64,000 nt of DNA from Nonlabens sp. YIK11 (GCF_001413925.1 NZ_LBMJ01000001.1:1197001-1261000); one strand, 5' to 3'; positions 8,496 to 16,993 are shown, numbered from the stretch's first letter. Notes: generated by a model not told the origin, from the sequence alone. Numbers and translations: made by a program.

Positions 8496-9602
8496 ATGAA
8501 AAAGCAATTACACTTTATTACCATCATTTTAATGCTTGCTGGAATGTTTGCCAGCTGGGCACAAACCACAAGAGACACCACTTATGTAGATGGTAAAACA
8601 GTCATCACTGTTACCGATAAATCAGCGCAGGATTGGGGCAATAAGATTGATAAGGAAATCAAGGCGCTGGAACAAGAAAAGCAACTCTATGAGTCCAACC
8701 AGAGAACGGCCCTTGCAGAACAAATTGAAGAAATCAATTCAAGAGTAGGCAAATGGAAAAACTATACTGAAGCGATGGCTCAAAAAGATAAGGAAACTGT
8801 AGCCGCGTTCTATGCCGAAAAAATATCCAGACACAATGAGATGATCGATTCACAAATCGAATTTGCCAAAGTAAAACAGTTCTCCAACGGTGAAGGTTCA
8901 GCAGTCGTGGCAGACTTCAGTGATGGTGTCAATATTTCTATCAAAAAGAGAAATAAGCAACTAGAGAAGAATGTGTACACCAACTCCGGGTTCACGCTAG
9001 GATTTGGCTATAACTATATCGATGGTGAGAACCTAGGCATCGATGACTTTAGCTATGGGAACAACAATTATTTTTCATTGGGTTACAATTGGGTGACCGC
9101 GCTTAATAAAAGTCAGACACTGCGTTTTAAGTACGGTCTTGAATATCAAACCCAAGGAACAGAGTTGAATGGTAATCGTGCCTTTACCATTTCAGATCCT
9201 AATAATACTCAAATAGAGCGACTTAACTTTGATTTTGATAAGGCAAAATTCCGTCAGGACCAATTAGTGGTACCCGTTCATTTTGAATTTAGTGGAACAG
9301 ACCGCAAGGAGTATGAAGATGGTCGCGTGCGCTATCTTGATTATGATAAATTCAAATTTGGTATCGGTGGTTATGCAGGGTTTAATTTGAGTTCACGTTT
9401 GAAATACAAATATGAATTGGGTGGTGAAGACATCAAGCAAACCAATGTGAACGCCTTTGATAACAATGCCTTTGTATATGGTCTTGACGCATATTTTGGT
9501 AAAGGTGACCTTGTGCTTTTTGGTAGAATGGGATTGAATGATATCTTCAAATCAGGTTCTGTAGATGGTCAATATGTAGCCTTTGGGATAAGGTTTCAGT
9601 AG
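8496..9602 (+). CDS. Outer-membrane beta-barrel protein with coiled-coil N-terminus
   Basis: 368 residues. The signal peptide ends near FASWAQ. Residues about 45-125 form a Glu/Lys/Gln-rich coiled coil (EIKALEQEKQLYE). From about 165 the chain turns into amphipathic beta strands with many Gly/Asn/Tyr (TLGFGYNYIDGENLG, YFSLGYNW) and ends in GIRFQ, an aromatic outer-membrane barrel signature. It is the third gene of the sigma/membrane protein/barrel operon. Such barrels often form the regulated output or sensing arm in Bacteroidota, but that role is inferred. Confidence 0.85.
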   Translation: MKKQLHFITIILMLAGMFASWAQTTRDTTYVDGKTVITVTDKSAQDWGNKIDKEIKALEQEKQLYESNQRTALAEQIEEINSRVGKWKNYTEAMAQKDKETVAAFYAEKISRHNEMIDSQIEFAKVKQFSNGEGSAVVADFSDGVNISIKKRNKQLEKNVYTNSGFTLGFGYNYIDGENLGIDDFSYGNNNYFSLGYNWVTALNKSQTLRFKYGLEYQTQGTELNGNRAFTISDPNNTQIERLNFDFDKAKFRQDQLVVPVHFEFSGTDRKEYEDGRVRYLDYDKFKFGIGGYAGFNLSSRLKYKYELGGEDIKQTNVNAFDNNAFVYGLDAYFGKGDLVLFGRMGLNDIFKSGSVDGQYVAFGIRFQ

Positions 9603-9620
9603 TTTTTTGAATTAGCCCAT

Positions 9621-9650
9621 AAAAAGTCTCTGTGTATGCAGGGACTTTTT
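9621..9650 (+). terminator. Terminator of the sigma-factor operon
   Basis: Stem AAAAAGTCTCTG / CAGGGACTTTTT with one G-T pair and a 6-base loop, followed by T's. Confidence 0.88.
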
Positions 9651-9659
9651 TGTTGGTCT

Positions 9660-9675
9660 CGCTTTCGCGAAAGCG
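9660..9675. repeat. Palindrome CGCTTTCGCGAAAGCG, copy 4 (intergenic)
   Basis: Perfect copy 10 bases after a terminator and upstream of the dnaG promoter box. Confidence 0.95.
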
Positions 9676-9697
9676 AACCCATCACCATCATTTTTCC

Positions 9698-9705
9698 TAT
9701 TTTTG
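9698..9705 (+). promoter_or_regulatory. TAnnTTTG -7 box for dnaG
   Basis: TATTTTTG, 49 bases before the dnaG ATG. Confidence 0.6.
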
Positions 9706-9754
9706 AAGGTTCCAGGCAGCGTATCTCAAACCGCTTGCCCAATGCCAAAATCCC

Positions 9755-11719
9755 ATGATCGCACGTACCACTGTTGATGCAGTTTTTGACGCCGCTCGAG
9801 TAGAAGAGGTGATAGGTGATTTTGTGCAATTGAAAAAATCAGGGTCTAATTTTAAAGGCCTGAGTCCATTCTCTGACGAGCGTACGCCTAGTTTTATGGT
9901 ATCGCCAGTGAAGCAAATCTGGAAAGATTTTTCCAGTGGTAAAGGTGGCAATGCCGTCACTTTCATCATGGAGCATGAACATTTCACCTTTCCAGAAGCC
10001 ATTAAATACCTCGCCAACAAATACGGTATTGAAATAGAGGAAACCGAGCAAACCGACGAGCAAAAACAGATGCAGGATGAAAAGGAGTCCATGTTTCTGG
10101 TCTCAAAGTTTGCGGCAGAATGGTTTGCAGGACAGCTCAAAACTGATGAAGGTCGCGCCATTGGTTATAGTTACTTCAAGGAACGCGGCTTTACGGACGA
10201 GACGATCAATTACTTTCAGTTAGGCTACTCTCCAGAACAATGGAGCGCCTTTACAGATGCCGCTATCAAGGCTGGCTACAAAGTTGACTTTCTTGAAAAA
10301 ACTGGACTTACCATTGTTAAGGACGATAAGCAGTTTGATCGCTTTAAAGGGCGCGTGATGTTTCCCATAAGAAGCATGTCTGGAAGAGTTTTAGGTTTTG
10401 GCGGTAGGATTCTGGACAGTTCCAAAAAGGCAGCAAAGTATCTCAATTCACCACAAAGTGAGATCTATGACAAGTCCAAGGTGCTTTATGGCATCTATGA
10501 AGCAAAACAAGCCATGGCCAAAGAAGGTTTGTGTTACCTGGTAGAAGGTTACACAGATGTAATACAACTCTATCAAGCAGGCATACAGAACGTGGTCTCC
10601 AGTTCTGGAACAGCACTTACTACTGAGCAAATACGATTAATAAGCAGGCTTACCAAAAATATTACGGTACTCTATGACGGCGACGCTGCTGGATTGAGAG
10701 CCGCCATACGTGGTATCGATTTGATTCTTGAAGCAGGAATGAACGTGCGTGTCTGTACTTTTCCAGAAGGTGAAGATCCAGACAGCTTTGCAAAATCCCA
10801 TACAGAATCAGAGATAAGAACCTTCTTGAAGGACAACGCTGTTGATTTTATCAGATTCAAATCTGGATTGTTGAAGGATGAGGCGGCTGGTGACCCTATC
10901 AAGAAGGCAGGAATGATACGCGAGATCGTCCAAAGTATTTCTAAGATTCCTGATGAGATCTCACGCGAAATCTACGTACAGGAAAGCGCCGCAATTCTGG
11001 ATATAGGTGAAGATGTCTTGTTTTCCACATTGGCTCAAATGCGCAATGCAGAGATTAGTGAGGTAAGAAAAAAGAATCGTCGCGAGCAGGAAGCACAGAC
11101 GATGCAAAAGGTCCCTAACGCACCAGCGGCTGCGGTGGTGGATCGACGTGAAGTGCTGGAGCGCAACATCATTAGAATCCTATTGCTTTACGGTGATCGT
11201 AATGAAGAGTTCATTGAGGAATATATCCAGGAGCCTGACGGTAATGAAATCGAGGTCATTAAGAAAAAGGAAAGTAAACCTGTTTATGAGAAGATATTCT
11301 TGGACCTTCAAGAAGATGAGGTAGAATTCTCAAATGCCTACTTCAAAAACCTATACCCTAAACTGATCGATATTTTCTTGATGCAAGGAAAAATTGATGT
11401 GAATACCGTGATGTCAGAATTAGAGGATCAAGAAGCCCAACTTATTGCAGATCTCATCATGGATGAAGACCGTTACCAATTGAGCAAATGGGAAGAGAAA
11501 CAAATTTTTGTCAAGCAAAAGGATGATACTGTGGCTACCTATGTGACAGACACCATTCTTAACTTCCGTAGGTTGATGATTGCAGAAAAGGTAAAAGCAC
11601 TCTATTCAGATTTAAAACCTTCTACAGATGAAGAAGATAATCTGGAAGCTCTAGCCTCTGTTATTGATTACAATAAATTGAACCAACACTTAGGAAAAAG
11701 GCTTAATCGAGTAATTTAA
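9755..11719 (+). CDS. dnaG: DNA primase DnaG with degenerate zinc finger
   Basis: 654 residues. The N-terminal domain has the family framework GLSPFSDERTPSFMVSP and KDFSSGKGGNAVTFIM (about 33-75), but the CHC2 zinc ligands are gone: Ser-Pro-Phe-Ser stands where Cys-Pro-Phe-His is usual, and no Cys-x-x-Cys pair follows. The RNA polymerase core is intact. The TOPRIM centre has EGYTD (about 267) and DGDAAG (about 308), and a family-typical middle region YSPEQWSAFTDA precedes it. The C-terminal 200 residues are the DnaB-interacting region. It synthesises RNA primers at the replication fork. It is convergent with the response-regulator gene, one base between the stops. Confidence 0.97.
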   Translation: MIARTTVDAVFDAARVEEVIGDFVQLKKSGSNFKGLSPFSDERTPSFMVSPVKQIWKDFSSGKGGNAVTFIMEHEHFTFPEAIKYLANKYGIEIEETEQTDEQKQMQDEKESMFLVSKFAAEWFAGQLKTDEGRAIGYSYFKERGFTDETINYFQLGYSPEQWSAFTDAAIKAGYKVDFLEKTGLTIVKDDKQFDRFKGRVMFPIRSMSGRVLGFGGRILDSSKKAAKYLNSPQSEIYDKSKVLYGIYEAKQAMAKEGLCYLVEGYTDVIQLYQAGIQNVVSSSGTALTTEQIRLISRLTKNITVLYDGDAAGLRAAIRGIDLILEAGMNVRVCTFPEGEDPDSFAKSHTESEIRTFLKDNAVDFIRFKSGLLKDEAAGDPIKKAGMIREIVQSISKIPDEISREIYVQESAAILDIGEDVLFSTLAQMRNAEISEVRKKNRREQEAQTMQKVPNAPAAAVVDRREVLERNIIRILLLYGDRNEEFIEEYIQEPDGNEIEVIKKKESKPVYEKIFLDLQEDEVEFSNAYFKNLYPKLIDIFLMQGKIDVNTVMSELEDQEAQLIADLIMDEDRYQLSKWEEKQIFVKQKDDTVATYVTDTILNFRRLMIAEKVKALYSDLKPSTDEEDNLEALASVIDYNKLNQHLGKRLNRVI

Positions 11720-11720
11720 T

Positions 11721-12350
11721 TTACTTGGTAGTGATTTGTAGTAATCTGGATTGGTGGATCAAATCTGCAATATTATCCACATTCAATTTTTTCAACAGGC
11801 GAGTTTTATAGGTGCTTACCGTTTTCTCGTTGATGGAAAGATCTTGGGCGATTTCCTTGTTACGTTTACCTCTAGACAGTAGATTGAGTACTTCTATCTC
11901 TCTAGTAGAAAGCGTTTTGAATTTAAGGATTTCTTGTTTTTCAGAATCAGAACTCTTTTTGTTTTTGATGTTTTCAGAAATGAATCTTTCACCTTTAACA
12001 ATAGTCAGTAATGCGTGCTTTACTTCTTTGACCGTACGGGTTTTAGAAATGAAACCTTGAGCTCCTGCTTTCAATGAAGAAACGGCATAAATCTCTTCAG
12101 GATGGCAACTTACTACTAGTACTTTAAGATCTGGGAAATGAGTTCTAATTTGTCTTAGAGAACCTACTCCATTAGAGTTGGGTAAATCAATTTCTAGAAT
12201 CAGGACGTCTGGCTCCTGTTTTTGTATTTCAGAAATCAAAAATTTACCATCCTCAACTTTTCCTTTAAATTCAAATGTCTTGTCGCCTTTCAACATACAT
12301 TTCAGTCCACGACGAAATACGGGATGATGATCAGCTATAAGTATTTTCAT
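11721..12350 (-). CDS. NarL/LuxR-type response regulator with atypical receiver
   Basis: 209 residues. The receiver domain is at 1-120 and the LuxR-type helix-turn-helix is at about 145-205 (LSTREIEVLNLLSRGKRNKEIAQ). In the receiver, Glu53 sits where the phospho-acceptor Asp is expected (VLILEIDLP against the usual LMDIDLP pattern). The acidic pair at the start is Asp7-His8 instead of Asp-Asp. The conserved Ser (VSCHPEE) and Lys (FISKT) are kept. The regulator may therefore act without phosphorylation. No histidine kinase gene is adjacent. A TATATTTG box lies 27 bases upstream of the start. Confidence 0.92.
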   Translation of the reverse strand: MKILIADHHPVFRRGLKCMLKGDKTFEFKGKVEDGKFLISEIQKQEPDVLILEIDLPNSNGVGSLRQIRTHFPDLKVLVVSCHPEEIYAVSSLKAGAQGFISKTRTVKEVKHALLTIVKGERFISENIKNKKSSDSEKQEILKFKTLSTREIEVLNLLSRGKRNKEIAQDLSINEKTVSTYKTRLLKKLNVDNIADLIHQSRLLQITTK

Positions 12351-12376
12351 TTACAAAAGTTAAATGTTGATTGGTA

Positions 12377-12384
12377 CAAATATA
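12377..12384 (-). promoter_or_regulatory. TAnnTTTG -7 box for the response regulator
   Basis: TATATTTG on the minus strand, about 26 bases before the start codon at 12350. Confidence 0.6.
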
Positions 12385-12456
12385 AATTCAACTATAATAC
12401 TTCCTACACAAACATTCGTAGGTATAAACCTACTTTACAATACTTTATGAGTTCTT

Positions 12457-13245
12457 TTATCTTAAATTGTGAGTAAATTCCCAAACAGGAATTGGCTTCA
12501 TTTTATGTTGGTTTCTTGTGTTGTAAGAAAAGTAGATATCAAGTATTTCTTTCTCTCTACCTGTAAAGGAGTCAATTGACTTGCCTTCAGCTAGTTGGTT
12601 CATGGCCCATTCCAATTCATCGTAGGAAGCGCCTATTTGATCTTCATCCGTACGCTCTGCACCATAAAGTCCATCGCTAGGCGCAGCCTTCATAATGCTC
12701 TCTGGCACTTTTAAGTGTGCTCCCAGTTTATATACCTCGCTTTTCATTAGATCTGCAATAGGACTGATGTCCACGCCGCCATCACCATATTTAGTGTAAA
12801 ACCCAACGCCAAAATCTTCAACCTTATTTCCCGTACCAGCAACCAGTAAGCTGTTCATGCCTGCATGAAAATAGAGTGTCGTCATGCGCAACCTCGCTCT
12901 GGTATTACCTTCAGTTAGTGCTCGTACGGCATCTGGCCCACCATCAGGCATGGCCTTTACAAAAGTGTCAAACACAGGCGTGAGATCACTACGCTCATCT
13001 CTTACATTTACAAAACGCTCCTTGAGTTGCGCGATATGTTCGTGGGCACGCGTCACATGGTCTGCATGCTGGTGTATGGGCATGTCCACACAAAGCACGT
13101 CAAGTCCAGTCATGGCGCATAGTGTAGAAGTTACTGCGCTGTCAATACCACCACTTACGCCCACAACATAACCTTTAACACCAGCGTTGAGTGCATAATC
13201 CTTAAGCCATTTTGCGATCGCCGTCGCTACTTTTTCTGTTTGCAT
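12457..13245 (-). CDS. nadE: NAD synthetase, ammonia-type
   Basis: 262 residues from the ATG at 13245. A start 7 codons further upstream is possible, but MQTEKVATAI fits the family. The PP-loop ATP-binding motif SGGIDSA is near residue 28, and the later segments AGTGNKVEDFGVGFYTKYGDGGVD and PSDGLYGAERTDEDQIGASY bind deamido-NAD and ammonia. It lacks the N-terminal glutaminase domain of the long form, so it uses ammonia. It makes NAD from deamido-NAD in the cytoplasm. It is divergent from gldB; nadE next to gldB-gldC is a familiar flavobacterial arrangement. Confidence 0.96.
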   Translation of the reverse strand: MQTEKVATAIAKWLKDYALNAGVKGYVVGVSGGIDSAVTSTLCAMTGLDVLCVDMPIHQHADHVTRAHEHIAQLKERFVNVRDERSDLTPVFDTFVKAMPDGGPDAVRALTEGNTRARLRMTTLYFHAGMNSLLVAGTGNKVEDFGVGFYTKYGDGGVDISPIADLMKSEVYKLGAHLKVPESIMKAAPSDGLYGAERTDEDQIGASYDELEWAMNQLAEGKSIDSFTGREKEILDIYFSYNTRNQHKMKPIPVWEFTHNLR

Positions 13246-13250
13246 AATCG

Positions 13251-13258
13251 TATTTTTG
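13251..13258 (+). promoter_or_regulatory. TAnnTTTG -7 box, probable gldB promoter
   Basis: TATTTTTG on the plus strand, 37 bases before the gldB ATG and directly outside the chosen nadE start. Confidence 0.5.
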
Positions 13259-13295
13259 CCTTTCAAAGTTATTTCTTAAGTCGGACAGTTCCTAT

Positions 13296-14273
13296 ATGAT
13301 TAACAGGATTAAAACGGTTTTAGTGGTTCTCGCTTTCGCGAAAGCGATCATATCATGCCATACCGCAAACCCACAAGAGCAGGAAATCAAATCGATCCCA
13401 TTGCAAGTGGACCTTATCCAGTTTCATGAAGAATTTGCCACGGCACCATCCAATGATTTGGATAACCTTAAGGGCAAATACCCAGCATTTTTCCCCAAAT
13501 ACGTTCCAGATAGCGTATGGATGGATAAAATGGAAGGCCGCGATACCATTCAAAATGTTCTTGAAGAAGCAGTTGGTAATGCCGGTTTTGATTTTGAAGA
13601 AATCAAAGAAGAGATAGAGCTGGTCATGAAACATGTGGAATATTATTTCCCAGAGTTTGAACCAACTCCCATAATTACGGTGCTTAGTGAGGTAGACAAT
13701 GATCTTAAAGTGTTGCCTACGCCTAATTATCTTATCATAGGTATTGATAACTATCTAGGTGCAGACCATGAGCTCTATGCAGGCATCAATAGATACAAAG
13801 CGGTCACGCTGGAAAGGGATCGCATACCGGCAGATGTTGCATTGGCATATGCTAAATTGTTTGTTCCGCCTACTAACAGCCGTCAGTTCTTGGAGCAAAT
13901 GATTTATTACGGCAAGCTTCATTATCTACAACAAAACTTTGCACCATCATCCAGTATCGCCCAGATCATGGGTTATGCAGAAGATAAGGCTCAATTCTCA
14001 CTAGAGAATGAAGAACAGATCTACCGCTATTTTGTGGATAGGGAACTTTTATACAGTACAGATCCAAAGCTACTTACCAGATTTATCCTGCCGGCGCCTT
14101 TTTCTAAGTTTTATCTGGAAATAGATAACGAGACGCCAGGCGGCGTGGCACAATATATAGGATGGCAAATAGTAGCCAGCTATGCCGAAAACAATAATGC
14201 AAGCCTACAGGATGTGATCAACACACCTGCCGAAGAAATTTTTAATCAATCCCGATACAAACCAAGATCCTAA
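13296..14273 (+). CDS. gldB: Gliding motility lipoprotein GldB
   Basis: 325 residues. The lipoprotein signal ends in IISC with Cys21. The body carries the GldB family pattern: acidic helices, FPKYVPDSVWMDKM, then a peptidase-like fold with YLIIGIDNYLGADHELY, and the late segment PGGVAQYIGWQIVASYAENN. GldB is required for gliding in Flavobacterium; its exact biochemical role is not settled. gldC starts right at the stop codon (ATG at 14274), so the two are translationally linked. The signal peptide contains a copy of the palindrome, read AFAKA. Confidence 0.93.
   Translation: MINRIKTVLVVLAFAKAIISCHTANPQEQEIKSIPLQVDLIQFHEEFATAPSNDLDNLKGKYPAFFPKYVPDSVWMDKMEGRDTIQNVLEEAVGNAGFDFEEIKEEIELVMKHVEYYFPEFEPTPIITVLSEVDNDLKVLPTPNYLIIGIDNYLGADHELYAGINRYKAVTLERDRIPADVALAYAKLFVPPTNSRQFLEQMIYYGKLHYLQQNFAPSSSIAQIMGYAEDKAQFSLENEEQIYRYFVDRELLYSTDPKLLTRFILPAPFSKFYLEIDNETPGGVAQYIGWQIVASYAENNNASLQDVINTPAEEIFNQSRYKPRS
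13331..13346. repeat. Palindrome CGCTTTCGCGAAAGCG, copy 5 (coding)
   Basis: Perfect copy in the gldB signal peptide, read as AFAKA directly before the lipobox. Confidence 0.95.
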
Positions 14274-14621
14274 ATGTCAAAGAACAAACGATCAGAAATC
14301 AAGATAGGAATAGAACTGGATGAGAACCGTGTGCCAGAAAACATCGTATGGAGCGCTCCAGACGGTGGCGTGGATACTGCAGTAAGTAAAGCCATGATGG
14401 TGTCCATGTGGGATAGTGTAGAGAAGGAAAGTTTCCGTATCGATCTGTGGACAAAAGATATGCCTGTGGATGAGATGCGCGTGTTTTTCCACCAGACCTT
14501 GGTAAGCATGGCAGATACCTATCATCGCGCCACCAATGACGAAAAAATGCGTGACACCATGCTAGACTTTTGCGACTACTTTGCAGAAAAGCTGGAGTTG
14601 AAGAAAGGGGATTCTAAATAA
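14274..14621 (+). CDS. gldC: Gliding motility protein GldC
   Basis: 115 residues, cytoplasmic, no signal peptide. The family segments SEIKIGIELDENRVPENI, WSAPDGGV and KSKAMMVSMWD-like (SKAMMVSMWDS) are clear, as is the C-terminal helix with MRDTMLDFCDYF. It directly abuts gldB. Known family role: supports gliding motility; mutants are partly impaired. Confidence 0.94.
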   Translation: MSKNKRSEIKIGIELDENRVPENIVWSAPDGGVDTAVSKAMMVSMWDSVEKESFRIDLWTKDMPVDEMRVFFHQTLVSMADTYHRATNDEKMRDTMLDFCDYFAEKLELKKGDSK

Positions 14622-14759
14622 GAATCTAGATACGAGAGCATACCTAACATGCGATTAAGAAACAAAATTTGCTACAAACGGGAATAGTGATGGGGTTGAC
14701 ACATAGCTTGAAATCGCTTTTTCTACGCAAAATAATTAATCCCATATAATAACAATCAG

Positions 14760-15143
14760 ATGGACTATATAAACCAGCTGTGTTCTCCGATATTAAGTAA
14801 AGAGATTTATAGTATTAACTTGGATGCCATCATCAATATTCTAAAGATGTGCGGTCACGAACAAGTTGATCTGCTTTTTGGGTTTTCTTGGGGTAATGAT
14901 TATAAAGACTGGAAAGAATTTAAGGTTCCAGTTCAAGAAATTAAAAATGAAATAGTACTCGCTCAAAAAAAAGGAGTTGGAGAGTTTGGAGCAAATGATT
15001 TATTCATAACTATTCCAGAGCTTCAAACTGAAATTTTATTCTGTCATGAAATGGACATCCATCTTCGTTATGAGAAAAGAAATAGAGTTGTAAATGAGAT
15101 CGTAAGTTTTTGGCATAATGAACCATTGAACAATAAACCTTAA
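14760..15143 (+). CDS. Hypothetical protein, unrecognised family
   Basis: 127 residues, no signal peptide or membrane helix. I do not recognise it. The sequence reads like a small soluble alpha/beta protein: an Ile-rich N-terminal helix, a hydrophobic-aromatic strand (DLLFGFSWGNDYKDWKEF), then NDLFITIPELQTEILFCHEMDIHLRY and a C-terminal helix. It is richer in A and T than its neighbours and splits gldC from the DUF3820 gene, which suggests a later arrival. The shape and size recall small immunity-type proteins, but nothing proves that. Confidence 0.7.
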   Translation: MDYINQLCSPILSKEIYSINLDAIINILKMCGHEQVDLLFGFSWGNDYKDWKEFKVPVQEIKNEIVLAQKKGVGEFGANDLFITIPELQTEILFCHEMDIHLRYEKRNRVVNEIVSFWHNEPLNNKP

Positions 15144-15151
15144 AATAACAA

Positions 15152-15394
15152 ATGTCAGAACTACCCTTTGACCATAAACAACTCATCGAACTGGCATGGT
15201 ACAAAATGCCATTCGGTGCGCATAAAGGTAAGTTTTTGAGTGAGTTGCCAGAGCCTTATTATATCTGGTTCCGCAGGCAAGGATTCCCGCAAGGGAAATT
15301 AGGCAACTACATGCAAACCGTTTGCGACATGAAAGTCAACGGTATTGAGAGTTTGCTAAGGGAAATACGTAAGAATACGGTAAACGATCACTAA
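15152..15394 (+). CDS. DUF3820 family protein
   Basis: 80 residues. It contains the family core MPFGAHKGKFLSELPEPYY and WFRRQGFPQGKLG, a small fold also found at the end of some exonucleases. Starts 8 bases after the preceding hypothetical gene and overlaps the end of engB tail to tail by 4 bases. The function is unknown; a nucleic-acid link is only a family-level suggestion. Confidence 0.88.
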   Translation: MSELPFDHKQLIELAWYKMPFGAHKGKFLSELPEPYYIWFRRQGFPQGKLGNYMQTVCDMKVNGIESLLREIRKNTVNDH

Positions 15395-15993
15395 TCTATC
15401 GTTTGATTGATCCCATCAATATAAGCTAGTAATTCGTCGCGACCGGTTTTGTTGGAAGCGCTAGTGACAAAATAAGGAGGCACTTCTTCCCAAATACCTT
15501 CTAGCAAAGCGTTCTTGTAATTCTCCACATTGCGCTCCAGCGCATTGGGTTTCAATTTATCGGCCTTGGTAAATATGATCCCGAATGGAATACCGTTTTC
15601 ACCTAGATATTCCATGAATTCTGTATCGATAGGCTGTGGATCATGACGCACATCTACCAGTACAAAAGCACTGACTAGCTGCTGGCGTTTTTCAAAATAA
15701 TTGGTGATGAACTTCTGGAATTTGGCTTTGCTGCTTTTGGAAACCCTTGCATAACCATAACCTGGTAAATCCACTAGATACCAATTCTTATTGATGATAA
15801 AGTGATTGATAAGCTGTGTTTTCCCTGGTCTTCCAGAGGTTTTTGCCAGATTTTTACGATCAGTCAACATGTTGATCAAAGAGGATTTACCCACGTTGGA
15901 TCTACCTATAAACGCGTACTCAGGTAACTTATTGGTAGGGCACTTTTTTACTTCCTGATTTGAAATAACAAATTCGGCGCTATTGATTTTCAT
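15391..15993 (-). CDS. engB: Ribosome-biogenesis GTPase EngB/YihA/YsxC
   Basis: 200 residues, family length. The G1 loop GRSNVGKS is at 30-37, the G2 threonine is in the segment SGRPGKTQLINHF, G3 DLPG is near 75, G4 TKAD is near 142, and G5 TSAS is near 175. It assists late 50S assembly. It lies 12 bases after the alpha/beta hydrolase gene on the same strand, so the two form an operon. Confidence 0.96.
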   Translation of the reverse strand: MKINSAEFVISNQEVKKCPTNKLPEYAFIGRSNVGKSSLINMLTDRKNLAKTSGRPGKTQLINHFIINKNWYLVDLPGYGYARVSKSSKAKFQKFITNYFEKRQQLVSAFVLVDVRHDPQPIDTEFMEYLGENGIPFGIIFTKADKLKPNALERNVENYKNALLEGIWEEVPPYFVTSASNKTGRDELLAYIDGINQTID

Positions 15994-16005
15994 AATAGAA
16001 GGAGT

Positions 16006-16770
16006 TTAGAACTGGCGTTCTTCCAGCCATTTGTGAAGGATCTCGTTGAACTCTTCAGGGTGCTCCATCATGGCAGCATGCCCGCATTTGTCGATCCAGA
16101 ATAGGTCGCTATCCGGTAGTTTTTCATGAAATTCTTCTGCCACATTAGGTGGCGTTACACCGTCCTGTTTTCCCCAAATGATGCAGGTAGGCGTAGTCAT
16201 TTTAGGCAGATCCTTTGCCATGTTGTGACGTATCGCACTTTTTGCAATAGCAAGTGTCTTGATCAATTTTTTACGGTCATTCACAACGCCAAAAACTTCA
16301 TCGACTATTTCCTTTGTCGCTACCGCTGGATCGTAAAAGACGTCCTCACTTTTTTTCTTGATGTAGTCATAATCGCCACGCTTGGGATAGCTCTCGCCCA
16401 TGGCACTTTCATACAGTCCAGAACTACCGGTAATCACAAGGGCTTTGATTTTCTTGGGATACAATTTTGTGGTTACTAGACCTATGTGACCGCCCAAAGA
16501 ATTACCTAGAAGAATCACTTCCTTGAATCCCATATGATCGATGAACTTATTGATGTGCTTTGCAAAAGTTCCCACACTCGTCTTGATCAACGGCATGGTG
16601 TACAAAGGCAAAGTAGGCACGATGACTTGATAGCCCAACTTTGGAAAATAGTCAATAACGCCCTGGAAATTACTCAGGCCGCCCATCAAACCGTGTAAGA
16701 TAATTATCGGAGTTCCTTCTCCCGAAGTGTAGTACTCAAACTTACCATCCTTAATTAAATCGTGCGTCAT
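16006..16770 (-). CDS. Alpha/beta hydrolase
   Basis: 254 residues from the ATG at 16770. A frame extends 42 codons upstream, but a TATATTTG promoter box (16789-16796, minus strand) and a palindrome copy lie in that stretch, so the shorter start MTHDLIKDGKFEYY is preferred. The oxyanion segment HGLMGG, nucleophile elbow GNSLGG, acid WGKQDG and catalytic His GHAAMMEHP are all in order. Substrate is unknown. It sits between engB and the divergent mraZ cluster, a common flavobacterial arrangement. Confidence 0.92.
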   Translation of the reverse strand: MTHDLIKDGKFEYYTSGEGTPIIILHGLMGGLSNFQGVIDYFPKLGYQVIVPTLPLYTMPLIKTSVGTFAKHINKFIDHMGFKEVILLGNSLGGHIGLVTTKLYPKKIKALVITGSSGLYESAMGESYPKRGDYDYIKKKSEDVFYDPAVATKEIVDEVFGVVNDRKKLIKTLAIAKSAIRHNMAKDLPKMTTPTCIIWGKQDGVTPPNVAEEFHEKLPDSDLFWIDKCGHAAMMEHPEEFNEILHKWLEERQF

Positions 16771-16788
16771 ATTGGGTAGTGTCAAAGA

Positions 16789-16796
16789 CAAATATA
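16789..16796 (-). promoter_or_regulatory. TAnnTTTG -7 box for the hydrolase-engB operon
   Basis: TATATTTG on the minus strand, 18 bases before the ATG at 16770. It decides against the longer upstream start. Confidence 0.65.
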
Positions 16797-16861
16797 GGCG
16801 TTTTGGTTTTATGAAATCTTGCAAATGAGCCATTGATCTTGTGGTGGGATTGTTTAGAGTT

Positions 16862-16877
16862 CGCTTTCGCGAAAGTG
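16862..16877. repeat. Palindrome variant, copy 6
   Basis: CGCTTTCGCGAAAGTG, one base off the consensus (C to T near the right end), in the upstream region of the hydrolase gene. Confidence 0.85.
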
Positions 16878-16957
16878 AGCTAATCCTCAACTTCATCGAT
16901 CACCAGATTGTTAATAAGTGGCATAGTTATTCAAGAATGGAGCGTTTTATCAACATT

Positions 16958-16982
16958 GTGGTAAAAAGTGGGAACAAGTGGT
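16958..16982 (+). promoter_or_regulatory. MraZ operator: three direct GTGGK repeats
   Basis: GTGGT, GTGGG and GTGGT start at 16958, 16968 and 16978, exactly 10 bp apart with 5-base A-rich spacers. Known MraZ-binding regions are direct TGGGN repeats spaced by 5 bases. The array ends 12 bases before the -7 box of mraZ, so MraZ can block or shape its own promoter. Confidence 0.85.
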
Positions 16983-16993
16983 AAATACTTTTC

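Noticed and set aside
16771..16896. A 42-codon N-terminal extension of the alpha/beta hydrolase
   Set aside because: A TATATTTG promoter box and a palindrome copy lie in that stretch, and the family starts near MTHDL.
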